A stretch of DNA of 16,606 nt from Sulfitobacter sp. (GCA_024636405.1 JAGXHC010000083.1:1-16606), one strand, 5' to 3'; positions 9,217-16,039 are shown, counted from the first letter of the stretch. The notes: generated by a model not told the origin, from the sequence alone. Made by a program: numbers and translations.

Positions 9217-10614
9217 TCACGCGATGATATGCTTGTTTTGCAGGGGCATCACCGGTGTCTCGCCGGTGTGTGCGTCAATCTTCTCTCGCGGCCAGGTCAC
9301 TTCGACGATGGCGCCGGTGGGGTGATTGTCAGCGGCGCTGCGTCCCGTCTCTGCGGCGCCATTGGCAAATCGCAGGGCCGCACCCGTCCGTTCAAGCAGC
9401 GTTTTCGCGATGAACAGACCCAACCCCATCCCTTCGTATTCGGGCCGCGCCGACGCGCGGGGCCGGCCGGATTTTCGCCCCATGAAAGGATCGCCAATAC
9501 GTCCCAAAATCTGCGGTGAGAACCCGCGCCCATCATCCGCAATGCGCACGGAAATTTCCGTATCAGACCAAAGCGCCTCAACTTTCACAGTAGAATCAGC
9601 AAAGTCGACGGCATTTTGTACCAGATTGCGCAGACCGTGAATGATCTCTGGCATGCGCAGGATCGCAGGTTGGTCCGCCTCGGCGCCGCTGCCGGGATCA
9701 TGCGAGAATATCACCTGCTTGCCGCGCGCCACATGTGGCTCTGCCGCTTCTGAAATGACGGCCATCAGCGGGGCCTGATGCAAGTGGACATCATCCTTTC
9801 CTGCCCGGCCCATGTCACGCAGAATATCCCGGCAGCGGTCTGCCTGATCACGGATCAACGCGGCGTCTTCGGCAAGGTCCGGCTGATCGTCCAGTTCGTT
9901 CAGCAACTCGGCGCTGGCTAGCTTGATCGTCGCAAGGGGCGTGCCAAGCTCGTGCGCGGCTGCTGCCACGACACCGCCAAGATCGGTCAGCTTTTGCTCA
10001 CGGGCCAGCGCCATCTGCGTTGCCGCCAACGCATCCGCCATCGAATGGATTTCCGAAGTAACCCGCCGGGAATAGGCGCTGGTGAACACAATCGCGATGA
10101 TCAGCGCGATCCAGTGACCAAAAACAAAAATCTGCGGAATTTCCAGTGTGTCCCCGGCCTGTGTGCGCAGTGGCAAATGTGCCTCCGCCAGCAACGTCAC
10201 CAGCACGATCGCCGTGCCACACAACACCAGCGTGGACCGCAAACTCAAGGCTGTGGCGGAGATTGTCACCGGACCCAGCAACAACAGCGCGAAGGGATTG
10301 TGTAACCCGCCCGTCAAAAACAAAAGAAACGCCAGTTGCAACAGATCGAACATCACCATGGACAGGTTTTCGATTTCCGACAGTCGCTTGCTTTCGGGAA
10401 ACATGAAGGTTGCGACCAGATTGCCGATTACCGATGCCCCGATAGCAAGATAGCAAAGCCCAAGCTCCAGTTGCAGGCCATAGATTGTCTGGGCCACGGT
10501 GATCGCGATAAGCTGTCCGGTAATCGCGACCCAGCGCAGCAGGATCATCGTGCGCAACCGTATCCAGTTCGCCCGCGTGCGTGCGCCCAGAGGCCGGATA
10601 TTTGCCTGCGTCAT
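9217..10614 (-). CDS. regB: RegB/PrrB/ActS redox-sensing histidine kinase
   Basis: RegB senses the redox state of the membrane quinone pool and respiratory flux and phosphorylates RegA, which controls photosynthesis, respiration, carbon and nitrogen genes in Rhodobacterales. In the 465-residue protein a six-helix-type membrane domain (about residues 20-180) contains the quinone-interacting heptapeptide GGLHNPF at 102-108. The dimerisation domain has HELGTPL with the phospho-acceptor His221. The redox-active cysteine box is DQADRCRDILRDMGRAGK, with Cys261 equivalent to Cys265 of R. capsulatus. The ATPase shows an N box at LRNLVQNAVDF (Asn334), DDGRGF at 360-365 and GMGLGLF at 395-401. I chose the ATG at 10614 over two upstream ATGs because GAAGGG lies six bases before it. 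The gene is divergent from prrC and regA, as in R. capsulatus. Confidence 0.97.
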   Translation of the reverse strand: MTQANIRPLGARTRANWIRLRTMILLRWVAITGQLIAITVAQTIYGLQLELGLCYLAIGASVIGNLVATFMFPESKRLSEIENLSMVMFDLLQLAFLLFLTGGLHNPFALLLLGPVTISATALSLRSTLVLCGTAIVLVTLLAEAHLPLRTQAGDTLEIPQIFVFGHWIALIIAIVFTSAYSRRVTSEIHSMADALAATQMALAREQKLTDLGGVVAAAAHELGTPLATIKLASAELLNELDDQPDLAEDAALIRDQADRCRDILRDMGRAGKDDVHLHQAPLMAVISEAAEPHVARGKQVIFSHDPGSGAEADQPAILRMPEIIHGLRNLVQNAVDFADSTVKVEALWSDTEISVRIADDGRGFSPQILGRIGDPFMGRKSGRPRASARPEYEGMGLGLFIAKTLLERTGAALRFANGAAETGRSAADNHPTGAIVEVTWPREKIDAHTGETPVMPLQNKHIIA

Positions 10615-10620
10615 AAGGCG

Positions 10621-10626
10621 CCCTTC
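10621..10626 (-). promoter_or_regulatory. Shine-Dalgarno that decides the regB start
   Basis: GAAGGG on the minus strand sits six bases upstream of the ATG at 10614. The alternative ATGs at 10632 and 10644 have no comparable site, so the shorter product is preferred. Confidence 0.6.
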
Positions 10627-10687
10627 GTTCATTAGCACTTGCATCAGATCTGGGTGAGCGTAGGTCTGCTGCCGACCCTGAGCAAGA

Positions 10688-10701
10688 GCGCCGATTGGCG
10701 C
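10688..10701 (+). repeat. Small inverted repeat abutting the prrC ribosome-binding site
   Basis: GCGCC and GGCGC flank a GATT loop, giving a perfect 5-bp stem. It ends directly against the AGGAGG Shine-Dalgarno at 10702-10707. A hairpin there could modulate prrC translation, but a stem this short in GC-rich DNA may be chance. Confidence 0.35.
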
Positions 10702-10712
10702 AGGAGGAACTG

Positions 10713-11330
10713 ATGAATCGTGTAATCGCCGTGGCTGCCGCCGCCGTCGCCGTGGCCGTCATGCTGGCGACATATCTTTTCAGTGCGATGAACGCGTCGG
10801 ATGATCGTTTTGCGCAATGTCGTGCAGGGTCCGTTGCCGGAGGTGGTGCGCTGGGCGGGCCGTTCGAGTTGGTCAATGGTGCTGGACAGACTGTCACCGA
10901 CACAGATGTCATCACCGAACCGGCGTTGATCTACTTTGGGTATACGTATTGTCCGGATGTCTGTCCGTTGGATGTGGACCGAAACGCAGCTGCAGTCGAG
11001 ATTTTGGAAGAACGCGGCCAATCCGTGGTCCCGGTCTTTATATCAATCGATCCTGCGCGGGACACGCCCGAAGTCGTTGCCGATTTTGCCGCCAACATGC
11101 ACCCCCGGATGATCGGCCTGACCGGATCTGCCGATCAGGTCAAGGCGGCAAGCAACGCTTACCGCACATACTTTAACGCGCATGAACCGGTTGACGGTGA
11201 ATATCTGGTTGATCATTCAACCTTCAGCTACCTCGTGCTGCCGGAAACCGGCTTTGCGGAATTCTTTCGGCGCGACATGACCCCGGATGCTCTTGCTGAC
11301 AGCGTAGGGTGTTTTCTGGACGCGATATGA
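10713..11330 (+). CDS. prrC: PrrC/SenC, Sco1-family membrane copper chaperone
   Basis: Sco1/SenC proteins deliver copper to the CuA or CuB sites of cytochrome c oxidase. In Rhodobacter, PrrC is also implicated in relaying the oxidase signal to the PrrB/RegB kinase. The 205-residue protein has an N-terminal membrane anchor (about residues 4-24) and a periplasmic thioredoxin fold. The copper-binding CPDVC has Cys80 and Cys84, and the third ligand is His168 in DHSTFSYLV. Further cysteines are at 36 and 200; these are not part of the family's usual copper site, and a disulfide between them is conceivable. The ATG at 10713 is preceded by AGGAGG at 10702-10707, which decides the start over an in-frame ATG 18 bases upstream. 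regA follows 75 bases downstream on the same strand. Confidence 0.95.
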   Translation: MNRVIAVAAAAVAVAVMLATYLFSAMNASDDRFAQCRAGSVAGGGALGGPFELVNGAGQTVTDTDVITEPALIYFGYTYCPDVCPLDVDRNAAAVEILEERGQSVVPVFISIDPARDTPEVVADFAANMHPRMIGLTGSADQVKAASNAYRTYFNAHEPVDGEYLVDHSTFSYLVLPETGFAEFFRRDMTPDALADSVGCFLDAI

Positions 11331-11334
11331 CCAT

Positions 11335-11364
11335 TTGACGGAACCACCCGGCGGCCCATATTAG
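11335..11364 (+). promoter_or_regulatory. Candidate internal promoter for regA
   Basis: TTGACG at 11335-11340, 18 bases, then TATTAG at 11359-11364 resembles a sigma-70 promoter with a near-perfect -35 box. It lies just after the prrC stop and 42 bases before regA, so regA may be expressed independently of prrC. Confidence 0.4.
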
Positions 11365-11405
11365 AAAGGACCGCAACACGTTGCTAAAAAGGGACGGCGC
11401 GCAGA

Positions 11406-11960
11406 ATGGCATTGCAGGAAACCCCCGATCTTGGACCCGACAAAACCTTGTTGTTGGTCGATGACGACGAACCTTTTCTGCGCCGTCTTGCCAAGGCCAT
11501 GGAGAAACGCGGGTTTGAGGTTGAAACCGCCGGTTCCGTCGCTGCAGGCCGCGCCATCGCTACTGCGCGACCTCCGGCATATGCTGTCGTGGATCTGCGG
11601 CTTGAGGACGGCAACGGTCTGGACGTGGTCGAGGTGCTGCGCGACAAACGCGCAGATGCGCGTGTGGTTGTGCTGACCGGGTATGGCGCGATAGCGACAG
11701 CGGTTGCAGCGGTTAAAATCGGCGCGACGGATTATCTGTCCAAACCGGCCGATGCGAACGATATCACCAATGCCTTGCTGGCCACGGGTGGTGATATGCC
11801 GCCACCCCCCGAAAACCCGATGAGCGCCGACCGCGTCCGGTGGGAGCATATTCAGCGGGTGTATGAATTGTGTGATCGTAATGTCAGCGAAACGGCCCGT
11901 CGGCTGAACATGCACCGACGCACTTTGCAGCGCATCCTTGCGAAGCGGTCGCCGCTCTGA
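11406..11960 (+). CDS. regA: RegA/PrrA/ActR response regulator
   Basis: RegA is the DNA-binding partner of RegB. The 184-residue length is typical of the family. The receiver domain shows the acidic pocket VDDDEPF (about 18-24), the phospho-acceptor Asp63 in VVDLRLEDGNGLDV, Thr91 and Lys113. Asp63 has the same number as in characterised RegA proteins. A proline linker, PPPPENP at 132-138, leads to a Fis-type helix-turn-helix at about 147-181 (VYELCDRNVSETARRLNMHRR region), the near-invariant DNA-binding part of this family. The start has AAGGGA about 13 bases upstream. The gene is convergent with the GNAT gene, whose stop is 25 bases away, with no obvious terminator between them. Confidence 0.97.
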   Translation: MALQETPDLGPDKTLLLVDDDEPFLRRLAKAMEKRGFEVETAGSVAAGRAIATARPPAYAVVDLRLEDGNGLDVVEVLRDKRADARVVVLTGYGAIATAVAAVKIGATDYLSKPADANDITNALLATGGDMPPPPENPMSADRVRWEHIQRVYELCDRNVSETARRLNMHRRTLQRILAKRSPL

Positions 11961-11985
11961 CCCCGGCACCAATAACCGCTTTGTG

Positions 11986-12471
11986 CTATAGCTCGAACCG
12001 CTTCAGTTTCTTGTCTACAACCTGTCCGTTTGCCAATTCATAGCCCTCGATCCTGCCGTAGTCATGAAACCCCCGGCTTTGGTAATAGATCAATCCGCCC
12101 TCATTGTCGGCCCGGATGTTGGCGTTGATCCAACGATAGCCAAGGGCCAAAGCAGCTTGCCGTGTGGCGTCGAACAATGCCGAACCTATGCCAAGGCCGG
12201 TGCGCCCCATCTGCACGAACGTCGCGATTTCCGCAGCGTCGGCAGGCAGGTGATCGGCGGGCGCGATCCATTGAAATCCAACAATCTGTCCGTCATCCTC
12301 AAGCGCCACATGCCACGCGCTGTGATCCGGATCAGAACTGATCCAGTCCGCCAGATCCTGACCGGTGACAGGTCTGACCAGCGCTGTCGTTCCGCCCGCA
12401 TCAATGATCGCATTGAGCAGCACGGCCATCTCTTGGGCGTCGCGTTCACCTGCGGGCCGGGTGGTGATCAT
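11986..12471 (-). CDS. GNAT-family N-acetyltransferase
   Basis: This 161-residue single-domain GNAT enzyme transfers an acetyl group from acetyl-CoA to an unknown acceptor. The acetyl-CoA pyrophosphate loop (motif A) is FVQMGRTGLGIGSALF at 85-100, with the Q/RxxGxG/A pattern. Motif B, NEGGLIYYQSRGF at 123-135, and the C-terminal YELANGQVVDKKLKRF resemble phosphinothricin-type and YhhY-like acetyltransferases, but the substrate cannot be read from the sequence. Its ATG overlaps the stop of the HD hydrolase gene (ATGA), so the two are probably co-translated. The pair sits where hvrA and hvrB lie in the R. capsulatus reg cluster. Confidence 0.87.
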   Translation of the reverse strand: MITTRPAGERDAQEMAVLLNAIIDAGGTTALVRPVTGQDLADWISSDPDHSAWHVALEDDGQIVGFQWIAPADHLPADAAEIATFVQMGRTGLGIGSALFDATRQAALALGYRWINANIRADNEGGLIYYQSRGFHDYGRIEGYELANGQVVDKKLKRFEL

Positions 12472-13064
12472 GACGTTGCGCGCAACAGGGCCGCATGGCG
12501 TGCGGTGAAATCATTGCGGGCATCGACCGGCGCGCGCAGGACAATTGCCAACCCTTGGATTAAAGCAGGGTCAGGGCGGCCAAAAAATCGCGTCGATTCT
12601 GCTTCTGAAAATCCTGCGATCTGCGTTGCCTCCATCCAGGCGCTGACCTTGTCCGCCTTCTTGATCTGTTTCTTGACCGGCAGCGGTATCACCGCAGGCA
12701 GGCCAAAGCGCAAATGAATCGCTGCCGTTAACCTTTCATCCAACGCACCGTAACCTGGCCCGACCGCTGCTTTTACCGGCGAAATCATGTCACCGATGAC
12801 ATATTCAGGTGCGTCATGCAGCAATGCGGCCAAGCGCCAGCGCGCAGGCGCTTTTGGGTCAATCCGTGCGAAAATGGTTTCCACCAGCAGCGAATGTTCG
12901 GCCACGGAATAGGCATAATCACCATGCGTCTGCCCGTTCCAGCGCGCCACGAAGGCAAGTCCGTGGGCAATGTCCTCAATCTCGATATCGACCGGGGTCG
13001 GATCCAGAAGATCCAGCCGCCGACCCGAAAGCATTCGTTGCCAGGCACGCGGTTGTTGCGCCAT
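12468..13064 (-). CDS. HD-domain phosphohydrolase, YfbR-like
   Basis: This 198-residue HD-superfamily hydrolase shows metal and phosphate residues His57 (SVAEHSLL), His83-Asp84 (LLHDAPEYVIGD) and Asp138 (KKADK). The HDAPEYVIGD stretch matches the pattern of YfbR-type 5'-deoxynucleotidases, which dephosphorylate deoxynucleoside monophosphates. Nucleotidase activity is therefore likely but inferred. The ATG at 13064 is preceded by AAAGGGG about five bases upstream. It is the first gene of a two-gene minus-strand unit with the GNAT gene and is divergent from the small exported protein. Confidence 0.85.
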   Translation of the reverse strand: MAQQPRAWQRMLSGRRLDLLDPTPVDIEIEDIAHGLAFVARWNGQTHGDYAYSVAEHSLLVETIFARIDPKAPARWRLAALLHDAPEYVIGDMISPVKAAVGPGYGALDERLTAAIHLRFGLPAVIPLPVKKQIKKADKVSAWMEATQIAGFSEAESTRFFGRPDPALIQGLAIVLRAPVDARNDFTARHAALLRATS

Positions 13065-13139
13065 CGTGACCCCTTTGTTGCCTGCGCCTGTTTGGAACTT
13101 TCATTGGCGCAGCCCGTTCATCCCATGAAGGAGATGATC
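13065..13139. promoter_or_regulatory. Divergent intergenic region, HD hydrolase / small exported protein
   Basis: These 75 bases separate two divergent starts and should contain both promoters. I can assign only the two ribosome-binding sites: AAGGAG at 13128-13133 on the plus strand, and AAAGGGG on the minus strand. No convincing -35/-10 pair stands out. Confidence 0.4.
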
Positions 13140-13445
13140 ATGAAACCCGTTTTTTCGACCCTTGCCGTCGCATTTGCATTTCTTGCAGGCACCTCCGGCT
13201 TTGCCGCAGCAGATGAGGTCTGCATGCCCATATATGAGATGAAAGCATCGCTTGTGGATTGGTATGGCGAACGCCCGGTCAGCGACGCGTCACAGGACGG
13301 AACCCAAATCTGGGCCTCGGACCGAACCGGGACATGGACGTTGATCAGACTGCTCGCGGACGGAAATTCATGCGTGATCGAGACCGGTGAAGACTGGAAC
13401 GGCGGCCTGACGGGCAATGAATTGTTGGCATCGCTGCGCCAATGA
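13140..13445 (+). CDS. Small exported protein of unknown function
   Basis: This 101-residue protein starts with a clear signal peptide: Lys2, a hydrophobic core FSTLAVAFAFLAGTSGF, and probable cleavage after AAA at about residue 24. The mature part is about 77 residues and has two cysteines (28 and 78), compatible with a periplasmic disulfide. It is rich in Trp, Asp and Gly (WASDRTGTWTLIRL, GEDWNGG), as in small beta-rich domains. I do not recognise the family. The ATG at 13140 is chosen because AAGGAG at 13128-13133 sits six bases upstream and the signal peptide begins there; in-frame ATGs at 13125 and 13134 would add MKEMI or MI. It ends 77 bases before ahcY on the same strand, so read-through into ahcY is possible. 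Confidence 0.8.
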   Translation: MKPVFSTLAVAFAFLAGTSGFAAADEVCMPIYEMKASLVDWYGERPVSDASQDGTQIWASDRTGTWTLIRLLADGNSCVIETGEDWNGGLTGNELLASLRQ

Positions 13446-13451
13446 TATTCA

Positions 13452-13529
13452 CAGCCGCATTGTTTTGATGCATCCGCCCTGCTAAGCGATTTGCCAACGA
13501 CGCTTAGGATGGGAATGGAAACGTGGCTG
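13452..13529 (+). promoter_or_regulatory. Structured leader of ahcY, candidate translational switch
   Basis: A perfect 7-bp stem (CTAAGCG at 13482-13488, CGCTTAG at 13501-13507) encloses a 12-base loop. CATCC at 13471-13475 can pair with GGATG at 13507-13511, just outside the stem except for one shared base. The loop contains GCCAACG (13493-13499), which can pair with CGTGGC at 13522-13527 (six pairs, one bulged A) across the GTG start. CAGCCGC at 13452-13458 can pair with GTGGCTG at 13523-13529 (seven pairs, one G-U). The last two pairings exclude each other. It does not look like the SAM/SAH (metK leader) or SAH riboswitch consensus I remember. Confidence 0.4.
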
Positions 13530-14914
13530 AAGACTATATTGTAAAAGACATCAAACTTGCCGCCTACGGGCGCAAGGAACTTGATATTGCCGAAACCGAA
13601 ATGCCGGGGCTGATGGCGCTGCGCCAGGAATATGGCAAATCCAAGCCGCTCAAGGGCGCGCGCATTGTCGGCTCTTTGCACATGACGATCCAGACGGCGG
13701 TTCTGATTGAAACGCTGGTTGTGCTGGGTGCCGATGTACGCTGGGCGTCTTGCAACATTTTCTCGACCCAAGATCACGCAGCCGCGGCAATTGCCGAAGG
13801 CGGCACGCCCGTTTTCGCGATCAAAGGCCAGACGCTGGTGGAGCACTGGGATTACCTTGACCGCTCGTTCCAGTTTGCGGACGGGGCGAATATGATCCTC
13901 GACGATGGCGGCGACGCGACGCTTTATGTTCTGCTTGGTGCGCGGGTCGAAGCGGGTGAGACAGATTTGCTTTCTGTGCCCACATCGGAAGAAGAAGAAG
14001 CGATCTTTGCGCAAATCAAGAAGCGCATGCAGGAAACACCGGGCTGGTTCACCAAGACACGTGACGCGATCAAGGGTGTGTCCGAAGAGACGACAACCGG
14101 CGTTCATCGCCTTTATGATCTTCATAAAAAGGGCCAGCTGCCGTTCCCCGCGATCAATGTGAACGACAGTGTGACCAAGTCGAAATTCGACAATAAATAC
14201 GGGTGCAAAGAATCGCTGGTAGACGGTATTCGCCGCGCGACTGACACGATGATGGCGGGCAAAGTTGCCGTGGTCATGGGCTACGGCGATGTCGGCAAGG
14301 GGTCCGCCGCGTCCCTGAGCGGTGCCGGTGCGCGGGTAAAGGTGACGGAGGTCGATCCGATCTGCGCCCTGCAAGCCGCGATGGACGGCTACGAGGTTGT
14401 CCTGCTCGAAGATGTGGTATCCTCTGCCGATATCTTTATCACCACCACCGGCAACAAGGACGTTATCCGCATCGAGCATATGCGCGAGATGAAGGATATG
14501 GCCATCGTCGGTAACATCGGCCACTTCGACAACGAGATTCAGGTCGCGTCGTTGAAGAACCACAAATGGACCAACATCAAAGAACAGGTGGACATGATCG
14601 AGATGCCCAACGGGCACCGTCTGATCCTGCTGTCCGAAGGTCGTTTGCTGAACCTCGGCAATGCCACCGGCCATCCATCGTTTGTGATGTCGGCCTCCTT
14701 CACCAATCAGGTGCTGGCACAGATCGAACTGTGGGAAAACACCGGAAAATATAAGAACGAAGTCTATATTTTGCCCAAGCATCTGGACGAAAAGGTGGCG
14801 CGTCTGCATCTGGACCGGATCGGTGTCAAGCTAAGCACGCTGAACCCAGAACAGGCCGCGTATATTGGCGTGTCCCCGGAGGGCCCGTTCAAGCCGGAAC
14901 ATTACCGCTACTGA
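13523..14914 (+). CDS. ahcY: S-adenosyl-L-homocysteine hydrolase
   Basis: AhcY splits S-adenosylhomocysteine, the product inhibitor of methyltransferases, into adenosine and homocysteine, closing the activated methyl cycle. The 463-residue protein has the length of the alphaproteobacterial type, which carries an extra insertion relative to the animal enzyme. Substrate-pocket motifs are [15 protein letters not shown] (from residue 51), [12 protein letters not shown] (78-89) and [14 protein letters not shown]. The NAD-binding [10 protein letters not shown] starts at 253, and the conserved C-terminus KPEHYRY is at 457-463. The start is GTG at 13523: upstream ATGs are out of frame, and the next in-frame ATG would lose 27 conserved residues. 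A candidate structured leader precedes it and a strong terminator follows. Linkage to regA is also known in Rhodobacter. Confidence 0.97.
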   Translation: MAEDYIVKDIKLAAYGRKELDIAETEMPGLMALRQEYGKSKPLKGARIVGSLHMTIQTAVLIETLVVLGADVRWASCNIFSTQDHAAAAIAEGGTPVFAIKGQTLVEHWDYLDRSFQFADGANMILDDGGDATLYVLLGARVEAGETDLLSVPTSEEEEAIFAQIKKRMQETPGWFTKTRDAIKGVSEETTTGVHRLYDLHKKGQLPFPAINVNDSVTKSKFDNKYGCKESLVDGIRRATDTMMAGKVAVVMGYGDVGKGSAASLSGAGARVKVTEVDPICALQAAMDGYEVVLLEDVVSSADIFITTTGNKDVIRIEHMREMKDMAIVGNIGHFDNEIQVASLKNHKWTNIKEQVDMIEMPNGHRLILLSEGRLLNLGNATGHPSFVMSASFTNQVLAQIELWENTGKYKNEVYILPKHLDEKVARLHLDRIGVKLSTLNPEQAAYIGVSPEGPFKPEHYRY

Positions 14915-14936
14915 TACAGCGACCATAACTGCTGCC

Positions 14937-14972
14937 AAAGGCCGCCCCGTATTATGCGTGGGCGGCCTTTTT
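14937..14972 (+). terminator. Rho-independent terminator of ahcY
   Basis: A perfect 11-bp stem (AAAGGCCGCCC at 14937-14947 with GGGCGGCCTTT at 14960-14970) encloses a 12-base loop and ends in a five-T run at 14968-14972. It begins 23 bases after the ahcY stop. Confidence 0.92.
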
Positions 14973-15085
14973 CGTCTGAAATGAGCGGAATTCCACCATC
15001 TTGGCGCGATCTTGCCGGGACGCGGAAGGTGCCGGAACACACGAGGGCAAAGGAGAGTTGGCCTGCCAGAGGTAGCAACCCAAAG

Positions 15086-15091
15086 AAGGAG
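15086..15091 (+). promoter_or_regulatory. Shine-Dalgarno that decides the PRC-barrel gene start
   Basis: AAGGAG lies seven bases upstream of a GTG at 15099. It favours this GTG over the in-frame ATG at 15120, which has no comparable site and would remove the charged start of the signal peptide. Confidence 0.65.
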
Positions 15092-15098
15092 AGATACC

Positions 15099-15869
15099 GT
15101 GAGACTTGGACATTTGAAGATGACAGCCGCAGTTCTGGCCCTGACCGCTGGATCAGCTTGGGCGCAAACTTCGGAAAGCAGCGGCGTGACCGTTGACCTG
15201 TCAGGCGATGCAACTGCAACGGCTGAAACAGACGGCGCAATGAAGCCGATTGCCGACACCGCAAATGAGATCGGTGAGGGCGTGATCGACGCCGCAGAAT
15301 CCGCGGCCGCCGCCGCACAAAACGCGGCTGATGAGGCGGAAGAGACAGCGACCGATCTTGTCAACGATGCCCAGAGCATTGAAGTCGAGGGCGATGTGAC
15401 TGTTGAATCCGACCTTGGCACAGACACTGACAAGGGCGCAGATAGCGCGGAAACTGACATGGCAGCCGATGCCGAAGTAAACACAGACACTGATATGACA
15501 GCCGAGGCCGACGTGGCCACAAATGGCAACACCGCCGCCGTGCCAACCGAAATGGCCAACAGCTTTTCCGGCATGGTTGTCGGTGACATTGTCGGTCAGG
15601 AGCTGATCGAAGCCAACGGCGAAAGCCTCGGCGAGGTCGAATATGTGGTCCGGGACGGAAACCGTTTGTCTGCCGTTGTGGGCATCGGTGGTTTTCTTGG
15701 CTTCGGCCAACACACCGTTGCTGTGCCGCTGGATGATATTTCTCTGGCAGAGGAAAACACCCTCAAACTGAACACCTCGACCAAGGCCCAGCTTAAGGCC
15801 CAACCTGAGGTGGATCAGATGCAGATAGAGCGACTTGAGACAGACGTATCGCTTGATCTTGCATCCTGA
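15099..15869 (+). CDS. Exported acidic PRC-barrel protein
   Basis: The 256-residue protein has a signal peptide (MRLGHLK, hydrophobic TAAVLALTAG, cleavage after AWA near residue 22). A long low-complexity segment (about 30-150) dominated by Ala, Asp, Glu and Thr follows; it has an alanine-rich helical part (ESAAAAAQNAADEAEETA) and repeated acidic T-D pairs. A PRC-barrel domain lies around 154-235 (GMVVGDIVGQELIEANGESLGEVEYVV, then GIGGFLGFGQHTVAVPLDDI). PRC barrels act in RNA processing, photosynthetic reaction centres and cell-surface or stress proteins. This periplasmic form is common in alphaproteobacteria, and its role is unknown to me. The mature protein has no cysteine and should be strongly negative. 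It lies between the ahcY terminator and a second hairpin, so it is probably a single-gene unit. Confidence 0.88.
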   Translation: MRLGHLKMTAAVLALTAGSAWAQTSESSGVTVDLSGDATATAETDGAMKPIADTANEIGEGVIDAAESAAAAAQNAADEAEETATDLVNDAQSIEVEGDVTVESDLGTDTDKGADSAETDMAADAEVNTDTDMTAEADVATNGNTAAVPTEMANSFSGMVVGDIVGQELIEANGESLGEVEYVVRDGNRLSAVVGIGGFLGFGQHTVAVPLDDISLAEENTLKLNTSTKAQLKAQPEVDQMQIERLETDVSLDLAS

Positions 15870-15888
15870 CGGCAGCGACATTTTTCAT

Positions 15889-15917
15889 CGGGGCGTCCTT
15901 TGTCGGGCGCCCCGTTT
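15889..15917 (+). terminator. Possible terminator after the PRC-barrel gene
   Basis: A 7-bp stem (CGGGGCG at 15889-15895 with CGCCCCG at 15908-15914) starts 20 bases after the stop codon. Only three Ts follow, so termination may be weak. Confidence 0.5.
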
Positions 15918-15929
15918 GCATGCAGGGCG

Positions 15930-15958
15930 TTGCACTTTGTCACGCGGGAAAAATTATC
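15930..15958 (+). promoter_or_regulatory. Candidate promoter of the DUF2853 gene
   Basis: TTGCAC at 15930-15935, 17 bases, then ATTATC at 15953-15958 (or TTATCT with an 18-base spacer) resembles a sigma-70 promoter. It would give a leader of about 75 bases that includes the hairpin at 15990-16013. Confidence 0.35.
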
Positions 15959-15989
15959 TTTTGAGTTCGCGCTTTTCTTACTAGGCTTC

Positions 15990-16013
15990 GGTCAGGGTCA
16001 GGAATGACTGACC
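15990..16013 (+). repeat. Hairpin with GNRA-type tetraloop in the DUF2853 leader
   Basis: GGTCA (15990-15994) pairs with TGACC (16009-16013) and GTCA (15997-16000) with TGAC (16005-16008). This leaves a two-G bulge and a GGAA loop, nine pairs in all. The 5' arm is itself a tandem GGTCAG repeat. In DNA the same bases could be an operator. It ends 12 bases before the Shine-Dalgarno. Confidence 0.45.
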
Positions 16014-16039
16014 AAAAATGACTATAGGAGGGTGACCAG

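Larger units (their letters stand above)
10615..10712. promoter_or_regulatory. Divergent regB / prrC-regA control region
   Basis: These 98 bases are the only DNA between the divergent regB and prrC starts, so they should hold both promoters. Only weak sigma-70-like boxes are visible. On the minus strand there is TTGCTC, 17 bases, TACGCT. On the plus strand there is TTGCAT, 16 bases, TAGGTC. RegA autoregulates this region in R. capsulatus, but I could not pick out a convincing match to the GYGGC-Nx-GCGAC type RegA site. Confidence 0.5.

Noticed and set aside
9998..10915. 305-codon minus-strand frame overlapping regB and the start of prrC
   Set aside because: It is out of frame with the clear RegB kinase and antisense to PrrC. 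The translation is low-complexity, so it is a GC-rich shadow.
11973..12004. Direct repeat AACCGCTT between the convergent regA and GNAT ends
   Set aside because: Two copies of eight bases, one partly inside coding sequence, with no partner structure or terminator shape.
13446..13522. Assigning the ahcY leader to the known SAM/SAH or SAH riboswitch families
   Set aside because: The conserved core bases I remember for those families are not evident, so I report only a candidate structure.
13118..14809. 563-codon open frame on the minus strand opposite ahcY
   Set aside because: It mirrors the ahcY codon pattern, its translation shows no recognisable domain, and the plus strand encodes a highly conserved enzyme across the same bases.
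15034..15059. EcfG-like promoter (GGAAC, 17 bases, AGTT) before the PRC-barrel gene
   Set aside because: The -10 part mismatches the CGTT consensus, and as far as I recall Rhodobacterales generally lack the PhyR-EcfG system, so chance is more likely.
15201..15881. 226-codon minus-strand frame opposite the PRC-barrel gene
   Set aside because: It is Cys/Gly/Val-rich and the complement of the acidic repeat coding sequence. The plus strand has a signal peptide, an RBS and a known domain.
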